Shown piece by piece: positions 18,406-27,729 of a DNA stretch of 64,000 bases. Source of the DNA: Chitinophagaceae bacterium (GTDB taxonomy: Bacteria > Bacteroidota > Bacteroidia > Chitinophagales > Chitinophagaceae); NCBI GenBank assembly GCA_016713085.1, contig JADJPV010000002.1, forward strand, positions 434,001 to 498,000. The letters run 5' to 3'. Numbering within the stretch: the first letter of the stretch is position 1; each line of letters begins with the position of its first letter. The translations under genes and the position numbers were made by a program. The notes under the pieces were generated by a model. The model worked only from the letters and a program-made list of their open reading frames with translations, did no database searches and had not been told where the DNA came from.

Positions 18406-18697
18406 AGATAAGTTGTCTTTGTTGATTCAGGTTTTGTCTGAAATAAGGATTTTTGATCGCTTTTTCTTCCAGTAAATCAATAGAGCGGTTAAATACCTTT
18501 TGTAATGAGAACTTTAAATCAAAGTAATTGTCAGCATAAACTGAGAAGTCCATAGGGTCAAAATCAACAACCAGGTCAATATCACTGTCGTTATTAAATT
18601 GATCTGTGAGAACTGATCCAAAAGCATACAGCTGTTTCACCTTGTGATCAGTACAAAGCCTTCTGATGTCATTTATATGTTGATCTATTAATGTCAT
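18395..18697 (-). CDS. mntA: MntA-like minimal nucleotidyltransferase antitoxin
   Basis: A 100-residue minimal nucleotidyltransferase. The GSx10DxD signature is YAFGSVLTDQFNNDSDIDLVV (residues about 24-44), with the third carboxylate expected in SIDLLEEKAI. Such proteins neutralise HepT by transferring AMP to its tyrosine. The gene is first in the pair and overlaps hepT. A serine-rich or transposon context is absent; the pair sits between housekeeping genes. Confidence 0.9.
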   Translation of the reverse strand: MTLIDQHINDIRRLCTDHKVKQLYAFGSVLTDQFNNDSDIDLVVDFDPMDFSVYADNYFDLKFSLQKVFNRSIDLLEEKAIKNPYFRQNLNQQRQLIYGH

Positions 18698-18842
18698 TGA
18701 TCAGCAAATCTATGAAAAAGTCACAATTACTCATAAACGGAGTTCTTAGAGTGACAGCCGTCGTTCGCTATACCGACTGGGAATACAAAAATCTTCTGCA
18801 ACTGTGAAATGCCCCCTCACGAATTTTCATTATCTTGTCTGC

Positions 18843-20275
18843 ATGAAACAATATGTACTTCTGCTGCTGATTTTTGCAGCACACCACTCCTCTGCACAAC
18901 AGGTAAAAATTTCAAAAAATATTCAACAGGCTATGAACAGGATCGATACGAATACGATCCGTTCGCATATTGCTTACCTGGCCGATGATAAATTAAAAGG
19001 CCGACTGCCCGGTACGGAAGGTTACCAACTGGCAGTTGACTATGTGGTTGATCAGTATAAAAAAATGGGCGTGGCACCCGGTGGAGATAATGGTGGCTAT
19101 ACACAAAAGCTGATTTTGCGTAAGTCAGTAGTAAATAATAAATCGGCTGTTGCAGTAGTAAAAGATAAACAGGGCAATATTGATTCATTAGACTTTGCAG
19201 TTGATTATACAGTTGTACCGCACCCCATGCAGACCTCTGCTTCTGCAAACGGATCACTGGTTTTTGCCGGTTATGGTGTGGAGATTCCCGGTGTATATTC
19301 TGATTATACAGGTATTGATGTAAAAGGAAAAATTGTGGTGCTTGTAAGCGGCGCCCCCGATGGTTTACTATCTACACTCACTGCACATTTCTCCAATGGA
19401 GGAAACAAAGCGACTACTGCTTTTGCAAAAGGAGCAACAGGTGTCATCATAAAAAAGGAAAGAACTCTTCTTTTGATCTGCCTTATACAATTGCTGCATC
19501 TTATACCACTACGCATACCGATTTTGAAAGTTATAATGTGGTGGGATTGATACCGGGCAGTGATAAACTATTGAAGAATGAATATGTGGTACATTCTGCT
19601 CATCTCGATCATGTGGGTATTGGCCGTGCAGTAAATGGCGATTCAATTTATAATGGTGCACATGATAATGCATCGGGTGTTGCTTCGTTGCTGGAGATTG
19701 CACGGATTTATAAAACTTCCGGAGCAAAACCAAAACGTTCCGTATTGATTGTAATGGTAACCGGTGAGGAAATGGGATTGATCGGCTCTTCTTATTTTGC
19801 CGCCAACCCAACTGTACCAAAATCATCCATTGTTGCAGATGTAAATACAGATATGCCAACGGTGATTGCACCATTACTGGCAGTAGTTCCATTGGGTGCA
19901 GAACATTCAAGCATTATGAACAATGTACAGTTTGCTGCAGGCTATCTTGGTCTGGATGTTGAGAAAGATCCTGAACCTGAACAAAACCGTTTTGTACGAA
20001 GTGATCAGTACAGCTTTGTCATGAATGGCATTCCTGCATTGCATATTAAGTATGGCAACAAAACAAATATCCCGGGTTTTGATATGGTTGCTTTTGTAAA
20101 ACAATGGCGTGCGAAATATTATCATCAGAGTGCAGATGGGTTAGACGGCATCTTTAATTTTACTGCGGCCAAAACCTATGTGCAATTAAATTTTCTTATT
20201 AGTTATTCCATTGCACAAACAACAGAACGGCCAACATGGAACAAAGGCGATTTGTTTGGAACTGTAACGAAATAA
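18843..20275 (+). CDS. M28 family zinc aminopeptidase with PA domain (one frameshift)
   Basis: About 477 residues. The start at 18843 gives signal peptide MKQYVLLLLIFAAHHSSAQ. A PA-type insert follows (VFAGYGVEIPGVYSDYTGIDVKGKIVVLVSG...FAKGATGVIIKK), then the peptidase domain with zinc ligands in HSAHLDHVGIG, GAHDNASGVASLLEIA, TGEEMGLIGS and the VADVNTDMP segment. The frame breaks near 19457: one added base converts KKERTLLLI into KKEKNSSFDLPYTIAASYT and continues into the second half. It would hydrolyse peptides in the periplasm or outside the cell. Confidence 0.88.
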
Positions 20276-20399
20276 TAAAGAGTGAATAGAGGAGTGGGGG
20301 ATAAAAAGGAAATTCTTGGTTTGCTGAATGAAGTAACGTGTTGGCATCTGTAACAGACGTTTATTGACACATTAATTAAAGCTATTAAAAATTAAGGTT

Positions 20400-20903
20400 A
20401 TGAAATATTTAATGATTTCCATTTTTCTACTGTTACTTGTATCACTGCATGCTCAGGATAACAGGCCGTCTAAAAAAGTAAGAAAACAATTCGCAGGCAC
20501 ATGGTCATTGATAGCTGTTGAAAACACCAATGCTGATGGCAGCAAAACACTGCCTTATGGTGAAAGCCCTGTGGGTTTGCTTGTTTTTACCAATGAAGGC
20601 GATTACGCAATTCAAATACTAAAGTCAGTTCGTCCAAAAGTAGCTGCCAATGATAAAAACAAAGCTACTAACGATGAAAATGCTGCATTGGTACAAGGCA
20701 ATAACTCTCACTTTGGCAATTACACAGTGGATATAATGAAGCGTACCGTTACATTTAATGTGCAGCGTGCATTCTATCCGAACTGGGAAGGTACAGTCCA
20801 AGTGCGTTCATTTACACTTGAAGACAATACGTTAAGTTATATTGTTACCAATACTACGAATGGCGGCTCAATAACAGCTAAAGTTGTCTGGAAGAAAAAA
20901 TAA
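20400..20903 (+). CDS. Exported lipocalin-like domain protein
   Basis: A 167-residue protein with signal peptide MKYLMISIFLLLLVSLHAQ and one lipocalin-like beta-barrel domain. Landmarks are FAGTWSLIAVENTNADGSKTLPYGESPVGLLVFTNEGDYAIQI near the N-terminus and GTVQVRSFTLEDNTLSYIVTN later, as in Lipocalin_5 proteins. Ligand unknown. It stands alone after the M28 gene with about 125 bp between. Confidence 0.75.
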   Translation: MKYLMISIFLLLLVSLHAQDNRPSKKVRKQFAGTWSLIAVENTNADGSKTLPYGESPVGLLVFTNEGDYAIQILKSVRPKVAANDKNKATNDENAALVQGNNSHFGNYTVDIMKRTVTFNVQRAFYPNWEGTVQVRSFTLEDNTLSYIVTNTTNGGSITAKVVWKKK

Positions 20904-21018
20904 CAGGATGAGGTCAGTTGTTTGGGTTGCCTGTAACGAGCGGGGAGACCTGCCCCAGATGAGTTATCACCAACGACATTGATAGTTGAGACTACTTTAG
21001 TTAAAATTGATTTTTGTT

Positions 21019-21270
21019 TTTCTTCAAGCGACTGTAGATATCGTTCAAGACGCTGCAGAATGTAATAAAGACAGTGCAGAATGAAAAAAAGACAGTGCAG
21101 CTGTGAATAAAGAAACTTCGGATGTGAATAAAGCTGTTGCAGCTATCGTTCAAGACGCCGTAGAATGTAATAAAGGCAGCGCAGAATGAAAAAAAGGCAG
21201 TGCAGACATCGTTCAAGACGCTGCAGCTATCGTTAAAGAGACTGCAGAATACGGTTTAAGAGAGTGTGAA
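21019..21270. repeat. Twelve-unit degenerate 21-bp tandem repeat
   Basis: Twelve consecutive units of exactly 21 bases run without spacing. Typical units are ATCGTTCAAGACGCTGCAGA(A) and TGTAATAAAGACAGTGCAGA(A); others begin GTGAAT or TGAAAA. On the plus strand in the frame of 21040 each unit reads as a heptad (I-V-Q-D-A-A-E, C-N-K-D-S-A-E, V-N-K-A-V-A-A), but three units begin with TGA, so the frame is not open. Uncertain whether it is a decayed heptad-repeat gene or a non-coding array. Confidence 0.8.
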
Positions 21271-21356
21271 TGAGGTTTTTATGGGGAAAGTGAGAGAAAA
21301 GTTAGAGGGAGAAGCAAGAAATTTGCCGGTTGTAACCTGGAATTGCAGACTGTACG

Positions 21357-21496
21357 CTGGCGCAAGAATGAGGCGTTGGTATTGAAGCCGTGCTTCTTGT
21401 GCCTTGCAGGTTATTTGTGTTACAGCAATCATTTACCCTTACTATACTCAGGCACAAGAAACCAACACACATGGCTAAGCCTCATTCTTGCGCCAG
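21357..21496. repeat. Long imperfect hairpin (about 140 nt)
   Basis: Perfect 18-bp outer arms CTGGCGCAAGAATGAGGC (21357-21374) and its complement (21479-21496). Further in are GTTGGT / ACCAAC and a perfect 11-bp inner pair TTCTTGTGCCT (21394-21404) with AGGCACAAGAA (21450-21460). The whole region could fold as one long stem with a 45-nt loop. No gene overlaps it convincingly. Confidence 0.75.
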
Positions 21497-21560
21497 GTTT
21501 ACGATTGACATACTTGGACTATTGGGGGACGTACAAGGAATAGGTTTTGCTGCAGGTATT

Positions 21561-23764
21561 TTAATTCTCATTAATATTCATCATCATTTTATAGTGGCCT
21601 TCATGGTCAGTCAATACAAATATGTCCTTAAATACCTTTTTGTAAGTTTCTATCGTCCTGTCCTGAAGTTCAACATATAAGTCGTCATTTATACTATGAG
21701 AGCCGTCATTAATCCACGAGATTAGTGATCTGCAAATCTCTTGTTCTTCTTTTGTGGTGAATTTAAGAATTAAGTCATCATCGCCGTACTTGCCAAGAAG
21801 TTTAAAGTAATTCTCAATTATCCGTCGCATTATGTTTTGAATTGTAAGGCTTGATTTAACTCCTTCACTTTTCAATTCTTGCCATAACAGTTCATAGGAG
21901 GATTGAATAGGGTTTACCATTAAGAAATTTTGCAGAGTTGTAATTCTGTCGTTTTTACGTAAAATCCAAAAATTAGTCTTGTTACAGGTTTTAGTTCTTC
22001 CATCAATGAACGACACTTCTTTATGGAAATAAACATTATGCGTTAGTAAAATTATCTGCTTAATATTTCCGATATCAGCTTTAACATTCTTAATTAATTC
22101 TTTAATGAGTGTGCTTACAACAAAAAGCACATTACTATCCAAGCTCGAAATAGGGTCATCTATAACTAAAACACGTTCTTCATTGACAACGTCTTCTGAA
22201 ATTCCTCCTTTTGCTAGCTGTAAATAATATAGAAATGTAATAAATGTTATTTCCCCTTCACTTAAAGTTGTTTCAGCGATTGAACCGTCCTGACGTTGTA
22301 TTTGATAAAAGCCTTCTTCGGTTGCTGGTACAATTTCAAAATTTAAAAATCCGTAAGATTTTAAAAAGTCTATTAATCTCATTAATCGCAGGCTGTATAC
22401 TTGTTACATTCTTGCTGAGATTTTTTATTTCAGCGTCCAATGCTTTATACTCTGCCAATCTAGCATTTATTTGAACTTGCAAAGCTGCAATTCCTCTTTC
22501 TAAGCCATTTCTCTCAGTGTTGAATGTGGTTATTTCCGACTTATACTCTTCAATAAGAAATTTCCAAATTGCTTTTATTAAAATGCTACGTTCAGTAGTA
22601 TAATTGGTGACGATGTCATTGTGCTTTTAATTTCAGTATTTGCTTGACTAATCAAATTGGTTAAAAAACCGGATTGCTCTTTCAATGAAATTAGCTCTAT
22701 GCTTCTACTCGGTTCCTTTACTTTATTACTAAGCAATTCACTATTCGTTGCGTTTTGGCTTATTAGTGTTTTAAGATAAGCTGAGAATTTGTCTATATCT
22801 AGTTTTGTGTCCTTAAAATCCTTTTGATTTGTTTCAATTGTATTAAGTAAGTTGATTAGGTTTTGAGTTAGAGAGTTGTATTCTTGTTTTAGATCTTTAA
22901 TCAGCTTGATATCATTTATATAGGTTTCATCAAAAAAGCTTTCAATTGTTGTTTAAAAATCTTCAGTTATTGTTTTTCTTGGCAAAAAGGACATATATTT
23001 TCTTGAATATAATCTCTCCCTTGATTTACCCAATCATTAATGCTTAATTTTTGAATTAGCTTTGCAATGTCAACATCTCCTTTTCCGACAACAATCTTTT
23101 TCCAAATGGCGTTTGTTTCAATTTCAGTAGTTCTCTCAAATGAAACTTGACTAATTGAAGGAATTGATTGCGGTATTTCACCGAATATCGTATTGGCTTT
23201 TTCCTTTAAGTTTTCAACAGTTTCTAAAGATGCCGTGTTATTTGAAAATTCAAGTAAAATTTTGCTTTTAAAATTTTCTTTATTCAGGGAGCCTACAAAT
23301 GCTTCTTTAAAAGACGTTTCGTATTTCTTGTAAACCTTAGTCCAAGTTGCTTCTTTGAAATCCGATTCTAATTTTTCTTTCTTTTCAATCTGAGCATCTT
23401 GTGTTTCTCTTTTTTTTACTCCATCCGCTTTTATAGTTTTTAATTCTTCAGTTTTGTCTTCGATTGTTTTGATTTGCTCTGCAGTTGCTTCTCCAAGTGT
23501 AAACACTCCGTTTAATTTTCCTTTTCCAAAGTTTCTATCTCTAAATGATTTATTATACACCAAAACCTTGATTGGCAACCCACTTTGCCAAGTCAGTAAG
23601 CACGATATGAAATTTTGGTCTGTCGTATCATGAACAAAATTTGAAATGGTCGTTTTTCCGCAACCATTTGCACCATAGATAAAATTAATTTTCTTCAAAC
23701 CGTCGATTACTATGCCTGGGTCGTCATAAGTTGCGACATTTTTGATTTGTATAGCTTGTATCAT
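21561..23764 (-). CDS. RloC-like AAA_13 ATPase / candidate anticodon nuclease (several frameshifts)
   Basis: About 735 residues in joined frames. From the start at 23764: ABC-type Walker A (NFIYGANGCGKTTISNF), a coiled coil interrupted by a CPFC zinc-hook-like tip, an ABC signature (TTLSEGEITFITFL), Walker B (ERVLVIDDPISSLDS) and H-loop (IILLTHNVYFHKE). The C-terminus has NIMRRIIENYF (R-x3-E) and INDGSHSI (His), matching the Arg-Glu-His triad of PrrC/RloC tRNA anticodon nucleases. Frameshifts lie near 22380, 22620, and a compensating pair at T-run 22973-22977 and A-run 22955-22959, which together restore CPFCQEKTITEDFKQQL. RloC is known as a DNA-damage-responsive translation-blocking phage exclusion factor; this function is inferred here. 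Confidence 0.72.
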
Positions 23765-23785
23765 TGGGTTTAGTAAAAGTGACAA

Positions 23786-24050
23786 TGTCGAATTTCGTAC
23801 GGTCGCTCGTAGGCTTCACTAAAATTTTCTGGAGTATCCCCGGCACATAATCTCTGCTTTTCTCCTGCGCAGCAATCAAAATAAAATTGTCCGGGGTAAA
23901 GCGTGGAGTTTGGGTTAGCTCGGCTGTTCCGGTGGTTCACGGTTGCAGTTTCACTTGCTGGCGCAGCTCTAAAATAGGTCTTTTCTTTATACGAGAAAAG
24001 TTTTCTAACTCCCGGGGGTCGGCTAAGGCCAGACCCCGGGCTGACGAAAT
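23786..24050. other. GC-rich structured spacer between CoiA-like and RloC-like genes
   Basis: This spacer is clearly richer in GC than the genes on either side. It holds a near-perfect dyad CCCGGGGGTC...GACCCCGGG (24011-24040), a hairpin CTTTTCT...AGAAAAG (about 23979-24000) and related segments CTGCGCAGCAA and TTGCTGGCGCAG. A 97-codon frame crosses it, but its composition follows the dyads and it is not treated as a gene. It may be a repeated mobile or RNA element. Confidence 0.4.
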
Positions 24051-25021
24051 CTAGAAATCGCAATTTCTTTTATTCATGTGGTACTCATATAGACAAATTA
24101 AGAATTCTTCGTTTTCTCGAGTTCCTCTTGAATGTTCACAATTCACACAGTCTACGGCTACATTTGCATAGTATTGGTCATTATATACCCTTTTTTTTAA
24201 TGGGCAGTTTTCAACCTGTCTATAAACCTCTTTTTTCGAATTTTCTCTTCTAATTACTTTTTTATAGTAGGCTTCATACCAAATTTCCCGCTCTTTTCTT
24301 TTTTTATCTTTTTCTTCTTTTAGATTTTGGGCTTTAATCTTCTGTACTTCTTTTATAAGTTCATCCCGTTTTATAGGAATTTGATCTTGTTCATATTGGT
24401 TGTATAACCATGATTTCAATGATAAATCTTCAATAATTAACGATTCTAGTTCGTCTCGATTAAAGTCATTTTTTATTTTACTTAAATCGATTTCAAGTGC
24501 TGATATCTTCGATTCTTTTATTTTGTCAAGTTTCCTTCTGCCTACAAAATGAGTTACAGCAATCTCGACTATTAGTTTCTTGTTTCTTGAAAAATCAGTA
24601 CATCTGGGATATAGTTGTGCAATTTCCTTTCAAGAATAACCTTGTCAATGGCGATATAGAATTCCTTAGATAATTCATGAATTTTTGAAATAGACATATC
24701 TCTATATTCTACATCTTCTAATCCGACATCTATGTAGGTTGAAATGCCCGGGACTTTTATTTTGCCACATTTTTCAAGAATCTCTTTCGCCACTAAATGT
24801 ATTGATGTTTGGAATCCGTATTTACATTCATTCCCTTTATAGTGCGCAAAGTGATGGATTCGTATTGTGCCTCCATTTCTCGCAACTAATCGCTCTTCGC
24901 AGGCAGGACATATGCACTCGCACTTCAGCCCATTAATTACCTCGGATATATGCTTTATTTTGCCGTTTTGAAGTCCAAAGAATAGTCTGCGATTATGATC
25001 ATTTCCGAGCTCTTCCATCAT
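24051..25021 (-). CDS. CoiA-like (competence protein/nuclease family) protein (one frameshift)
   Basis: About 323 residues. The N-terminal half has a zinc-finger-like block CECICPACEERLVARNGG followed by IRIHHFAHYKGNECKYG and TSIHLVAKEIL, as in CoiA-family proteins. The restriction-endonuclease-like core (PDVLIF...LIVEIAVTHFV) spans a frameshift at the A5 run 24590-24594; one more base gives DVLIFSRNKKLIVEIAVTH. The C-terminal part is a charged helix (KAQNLKEEKDKKRKEREIWY) followed by paired cysteines, VDCVNCEHSRGT and LICLYEYHMNKRNC. CoiA helps process incoming DNA in transformation; here a nuclease-type role in DNA handling is inferred. Confidence 0.72.
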
Positions 25022-25322
25022 TTTAAGTTAGAAAATAAATAGCGCATAACCAGATAATTTATGATATAAGATGCAGTCCTCAAAAGAAAAAGGCAATGAA
25101 AATCAATTGAAATTACAACCTTAAAAAATCTTTCGAGTTTGTGAACATACGAATGGTGCATTTGGAAATATAATTCTACAGTTGAACAAATCGTTCAGAC
25201 CGCTTGGGCGTGCCGACCGGTTTGGCTGCTGCTATGAAAACGGAACTGAAACGAGCGTGGCAACAGACGATGCCATGAAAAACATGGCCGGAAACATAAA
25301 TCTATTTTTTACAAAAAAACAG
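25022..25322. other. Intergenic region, no recognised feature
   Basis: About 300 bases between the CoiA-like gene start and the end of the sigma-factor operon. Only a small dyad (CCATGAAAAACATGG, about 25274-25288) was noticed. The short open frames here have unlikely composition. Confidence 0.4.
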
Positions 25323-25682
25323 TTATCCTTTCTGCATCTTATAAATCACCACAAAGGCAATTACAATCAACACCAGAATAATAAAGGTGCTTAAAATAAT
25401 AAGGGATTGGTTGGGGAGTTCACGGCGTTTGCGTTTGCGGCGCTGTTTTACCAATTGATTGGCGAGTTGTTTATTAAGACCGGCAACTGCTTTATTAATT
25501 TCCTCTTTATTTTTCAGCTGACTTAATCCTTCTTCCGCATCGGCCAGCATTTCAGAAGTGGCAATCCGTTCTTCTACCGACTGGCGCTCTTCGGGTGTAA
25601 GCTTTCCTTCCAGGTAATTGAGCATTTCCTGTTCACTGATATCAGCTTCAGTCTTTAATATGTCAAGAAGCTTATCTCTCAT
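25323..25682 (-). CDS. Small single-pass membrane protein, probable sigma-factor partner
   Basis: 119 residues. The N-terminal cytosolic part (MRDKLLDILKTEADISEQEMLNYLEGKLTPEERQSVEERIATSE) resembles anti-sigma helices of Bacteroidota, with the LTPEER motif frequent in such proteins. A basic stretch KQRRKRKRREL precedes one transmembrane helix (LIILSTFIILVLIVIAFVVIY). The gene overlaps the end of the ECF sigma factor gene by 11 bp, so it is probably its regulator. No zinc HxxxCxxC motif is present. Confidence 0.7.
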   Translation of the reverse strand: MRDKLLDILKTEADISEQEMLNYLEGKLTPEERQSVEERIATSEMLADAEEGLSQLKNKEEINKAVAGLNKQLANQLVKQRRKRKRRELPNQSLIILSTFIILVLIVIAFVVIYKMQKG

Positions 25683-26241
25683 GATTGATTTGTTTCAGCA
25701 ATAGCGTTCGCAAGTTACGTTTTCCGTTTTGAATATAACTCTTCACCTGCATCAGGGTAAAACCCGTTTGTTCGGTAATTTCAATATAGCTTTTCTTCTG
25801 CAGGTAAAACAGTTCGATGCATAAGCGTTGTTCAGGAATCAGTTCGTGCAGAGAATTGCCCAGCCTGTCGAGCAGTTCATCTTTTTCCAGCAGTTCGGCA
25901 TGTCTGTCTTCTTCGGCGGGAGTGGCCATCATGCGTTCGGTAATTTCTTTCGGCACTTTTCCTTTATCCCGCAGCTTCATGAGGCAGTGGTTCTTGGCCA
26001 CCATGTAGATCCAGCTTTTAAAATAATCCACTTTGTACTTGCCCAGTTCCTTAATACTTTTTTCAAACACCTGCTGCACGGCATCTTTGGCTTCTTCTTC
26101 ATTCTTTAAATACTTCATACAAACACCAAAAAGCAGCATGGTATAGCGTTGCAGGAGGATGCCCAGCCATTTGCTGTCGCCATCTTTATAGTAATGGTTC
26201 AGGAGTTCGCTGTCGGGTATGGTGGAGTGGGGCAACTGCAC
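25672..26241 (-). CDS. ECF-type RNA polymerase sigma-70 factor
   Basis: 189 residues with the two ECF domains. Region 2 is LLFGVCMKYLKNEEEAKDAVQQVFEKSIKELGKYKVDYFKSWIYMVAKNHCLMKLRDK. Region 4 is LIPEQRLCIELFYLQKKSYIEITEQTGFTLMQVKSYIQNGKRNLRTLL, a clear helix-turn-helix. The linker is acidic (TPAEEDRHAELLEKDELLDRL). It is the first gene of a two-gene operon with a putative membrane-bound regulator. Target promoters are unknown. Confidence 0.9.
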   Translation of the reverse strand: MQLPHSTIPDSELLNHYYKDGDSKWLGILLQRYTMLLFGVCMKYLKNEEEAKDAVQQVFEKSIKELGKYKVDYFKSWIYMVAKNHCLMKLRDKGKVPKEITERMMATPAEEDRHAELLEKDELLDRLGNSLHELIPEQRLCIELFYLQKKSYIEITEQTGFTLMQVKSYIQNGKRNLRTLLLKQINHER

Positions 26242-26400
26242 AAATTGCGTTTACAAAGACAATTTAGTTAATTTACAGTATAGATGCGCCGGGAATTGAA
26301 ATTCCATACTTTGTACTTCGTAGTTGAGGCGAAAGGGAAAGTTGTAAATTCGCCTGATCTGCTGAGAGCAGTAGTAACTATCACAAAAAGTAAAACCTGA

Positions 26401-27165
26401 ATGAATACCGCCCTTTGTTTAGTACCTGTATGTGCCGTACGTAAAGAACCCCGTCATGAGGCGGAATTGACTTCTCAAGTATTATTTGGCGAAGCTGTTG
26501 AGCTGATTGCCCAGCATGATGAGTGGGTGGAAATTATGTGTGTGTATGATGGATACACGGGTTACTGTATGCGTAACCAGCTGGTGGAAATAAGCAAGGA
26601 AATTGCATCGCAGGATCAGTTGCCGTTAGTGAATACATGGAGCGGTGTAATGATGGTGAATGATTTGCCGATGCATGTTCCGTTTGGAAGTGCAGTACCT
26701 GCATTACAAAATGGCGAAGCTGTTTGGGGCGATTATAAAATACGCAGCAGCAGCAAATTAGTAATGGAAGGTGCGTATGTGTTTGAGGAAAATAATATCC
26801 GCCAGGTGGCTTTTACATTTTTAAATACTGCCTATCTCTGGGGCGGACGTTCTGTTTTTGGAATCGACTGCAGTGGTTTTATTCAGTTGCTGATGCGTTT
26901 CTTTGGAAAACATTTGCCGAGGGATGCGTCGAATCAATCAATGGTGGGAGAGGATCTTGGATTTTTACAGGAAGCCCGTTGCGGTGATCTTGCTTTTTTT
27001 GATAATGAAGACGGAAAGATCATTCATGTTGGTTTGTTACTGAATGATCATGAAATTATGCATGCGGCAGGAAGGGTGAAAATAGACAGTATTGACGGGG
27101 AAGGAATCATCAGCCGTGAAACGGGGTTGAGGACGCATAGACTGAGAGTGTTGAAACGGGTGTAG
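26401..27165 (+). CDS. C40 (NlpC/P60) peptidoglycan peptidase with SH3 domains
   Basis: 254 residues. Two SH3-like domains (residues about 5-60 and 75-130, starting CLVPVCAVRKEPRHEAELTSQVLFGE) precede the cysteine peptidase. Catalytic Cys is in FGIDCSGFIQLLMRFFGKHLPRDASNQ, His in GKIIHVGLLL, and a third polar residue in HAAGRVKID. It resembles YkfC-type gamma-D-glutamyl-diamino-acid endopeptidases that trim murein peptides. No export signal is visible, in line with a cytosolic muropeptide-recycling role. Divergent from the sigma factor. Confidence 0.88.
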   Translation: MNTALCLVPVCAVRKEPRHEAELTSQVLFGEAVELIAQHDEWVEIMCVYDGYTGYCMRNQLVEISKEIASQDQLPLVNTWSGVMMVNDLPMHVPFGSAVPALQNGEAVWGDYKIRSSSKLVMEGAYVFEENNIRQVAFTFLNTAYLWGGRSVFGIDCSGFIQLLMRFFGKHLPRDASNQSMVGEDLGFLQEARCGDLAFFDNEDGKIIHVGLLLNDHEIMHAAGRVKIDSIDGEGIISRETGLRTHRLRVLKRV

Positions 27166-27303
27166 TGTGCCGGTAAGACGGGAAGGAAGAAAAAGAAAGA
27201 AGTGAAAAGGTAGAAGGGAGAAAGAAGAAAGATGCTTCTTAATGATTTAGTTTTTAATCCGTTTTCATCCATAGCAATCAGCGTCATCAGCGTTTCTATT
27301 TCT

Positions 27304-27720
27304 TCACATTAATCCCTTTACCCAACTCACCAACGCTTTTTCCCAGCCAATCATTTTAAACGCAGTATAAAATAAAAAGATAGCAAAGATTTTACGTACT
27401 GTATCCTGCGGCAATGCAAGGCTCCATTTACTGCCGAAATAACTGCCGGCAATAAAACCAAGAGCCAGCAGTCCGACTACTTTCAGATCAACATGCCCGG
27501 CTTTATAATAATTCATTACTGCAAGAATACCTGCGGGTAAAAGTAACAGTCCCAATGAAGTTCCCTGTGCTGAGTGCTGACTCATTCCGAGAAAAAACAC
27601 CAGTGCAGGTACAATGATCAATCCGCCACCCACACCCACCATTCCACTCAGCACACCTGCACACAAACCGATGATTAAAATAGTAACAAGAAGTGTTGTA
27701 TCCATTTTCTTTGTTTGCAT
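27304..27720 (-). CDS. TSUP (TauE/SafE) family permease, half-length
   Basis: 138 residues, about half of a full TauE/SafE transporter. Hydrophobic helices with the typical repeated motif LCAGVLSGMVGVGGGLIIVPALVFFLGMSQHSAQGTSLGLLLLPAG, then GFIAGSYFGSKWSLALPQDTVRKIFAIFLFYTAFKM. Half-length members occur naturally and probably dimerise. The substrate is likely a small organosulfur or sulfite anion by family. It begins 10 bp after the pyrophosphatase gene and is probably in its operon. An internal ATG at 27705 is an alternative start. Confidence 0.85.
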   Translation of the reverse strand: MQTKKMDTTLLVTILIIGLCAGVLSGMVGVGGGLIIVPALVFFLGMSQHSAQGTSLGLLLLPAGILAVMNYYKAGHVDLKVVGLLALGFIAGSYFGSKWSLALPQDTVRKIFAIFLFYTAFKMIGWEKALVSWVKGLM

Positions 27721-27729
27721 GAACAGAAA

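Noticed and set aside
21001..21216. A 71-codon minus-strand frame rich in Phe, Ser and Cys
   Set aside because: It is simply the complement of the 21-bp tandem array; the repeated FF-S-F-C composition reflects the repeat, not a protein.
21019..21270. CRISPR array
   Set aside because: Units are contiguous and 21 bp long with no unique spacers, and no cas genes are present.
23786..24050. Integron attC site
   Set aside because: No matching GTTRRRY / RYYYAAC core pair was found, and no integrase is in the window.
23770..24063. A 97-codon frame (MRFLDFVSPGSGLSRPPG...) on the minus strand
   Set aside because: Its coding content follows GC-rich dyads, it has many Pro/Arg/Cys without a known fold, and it overlaps the flanking genes' ends. 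Treated as a structured spacer.
25182..25394. A 70-codon plus-strand frame (MNKSFRPLGRADRFG...)
   Set aside because: It overlaps the end of the putative anti-sigma gene on the other strand and has no family signal or plausible start context.
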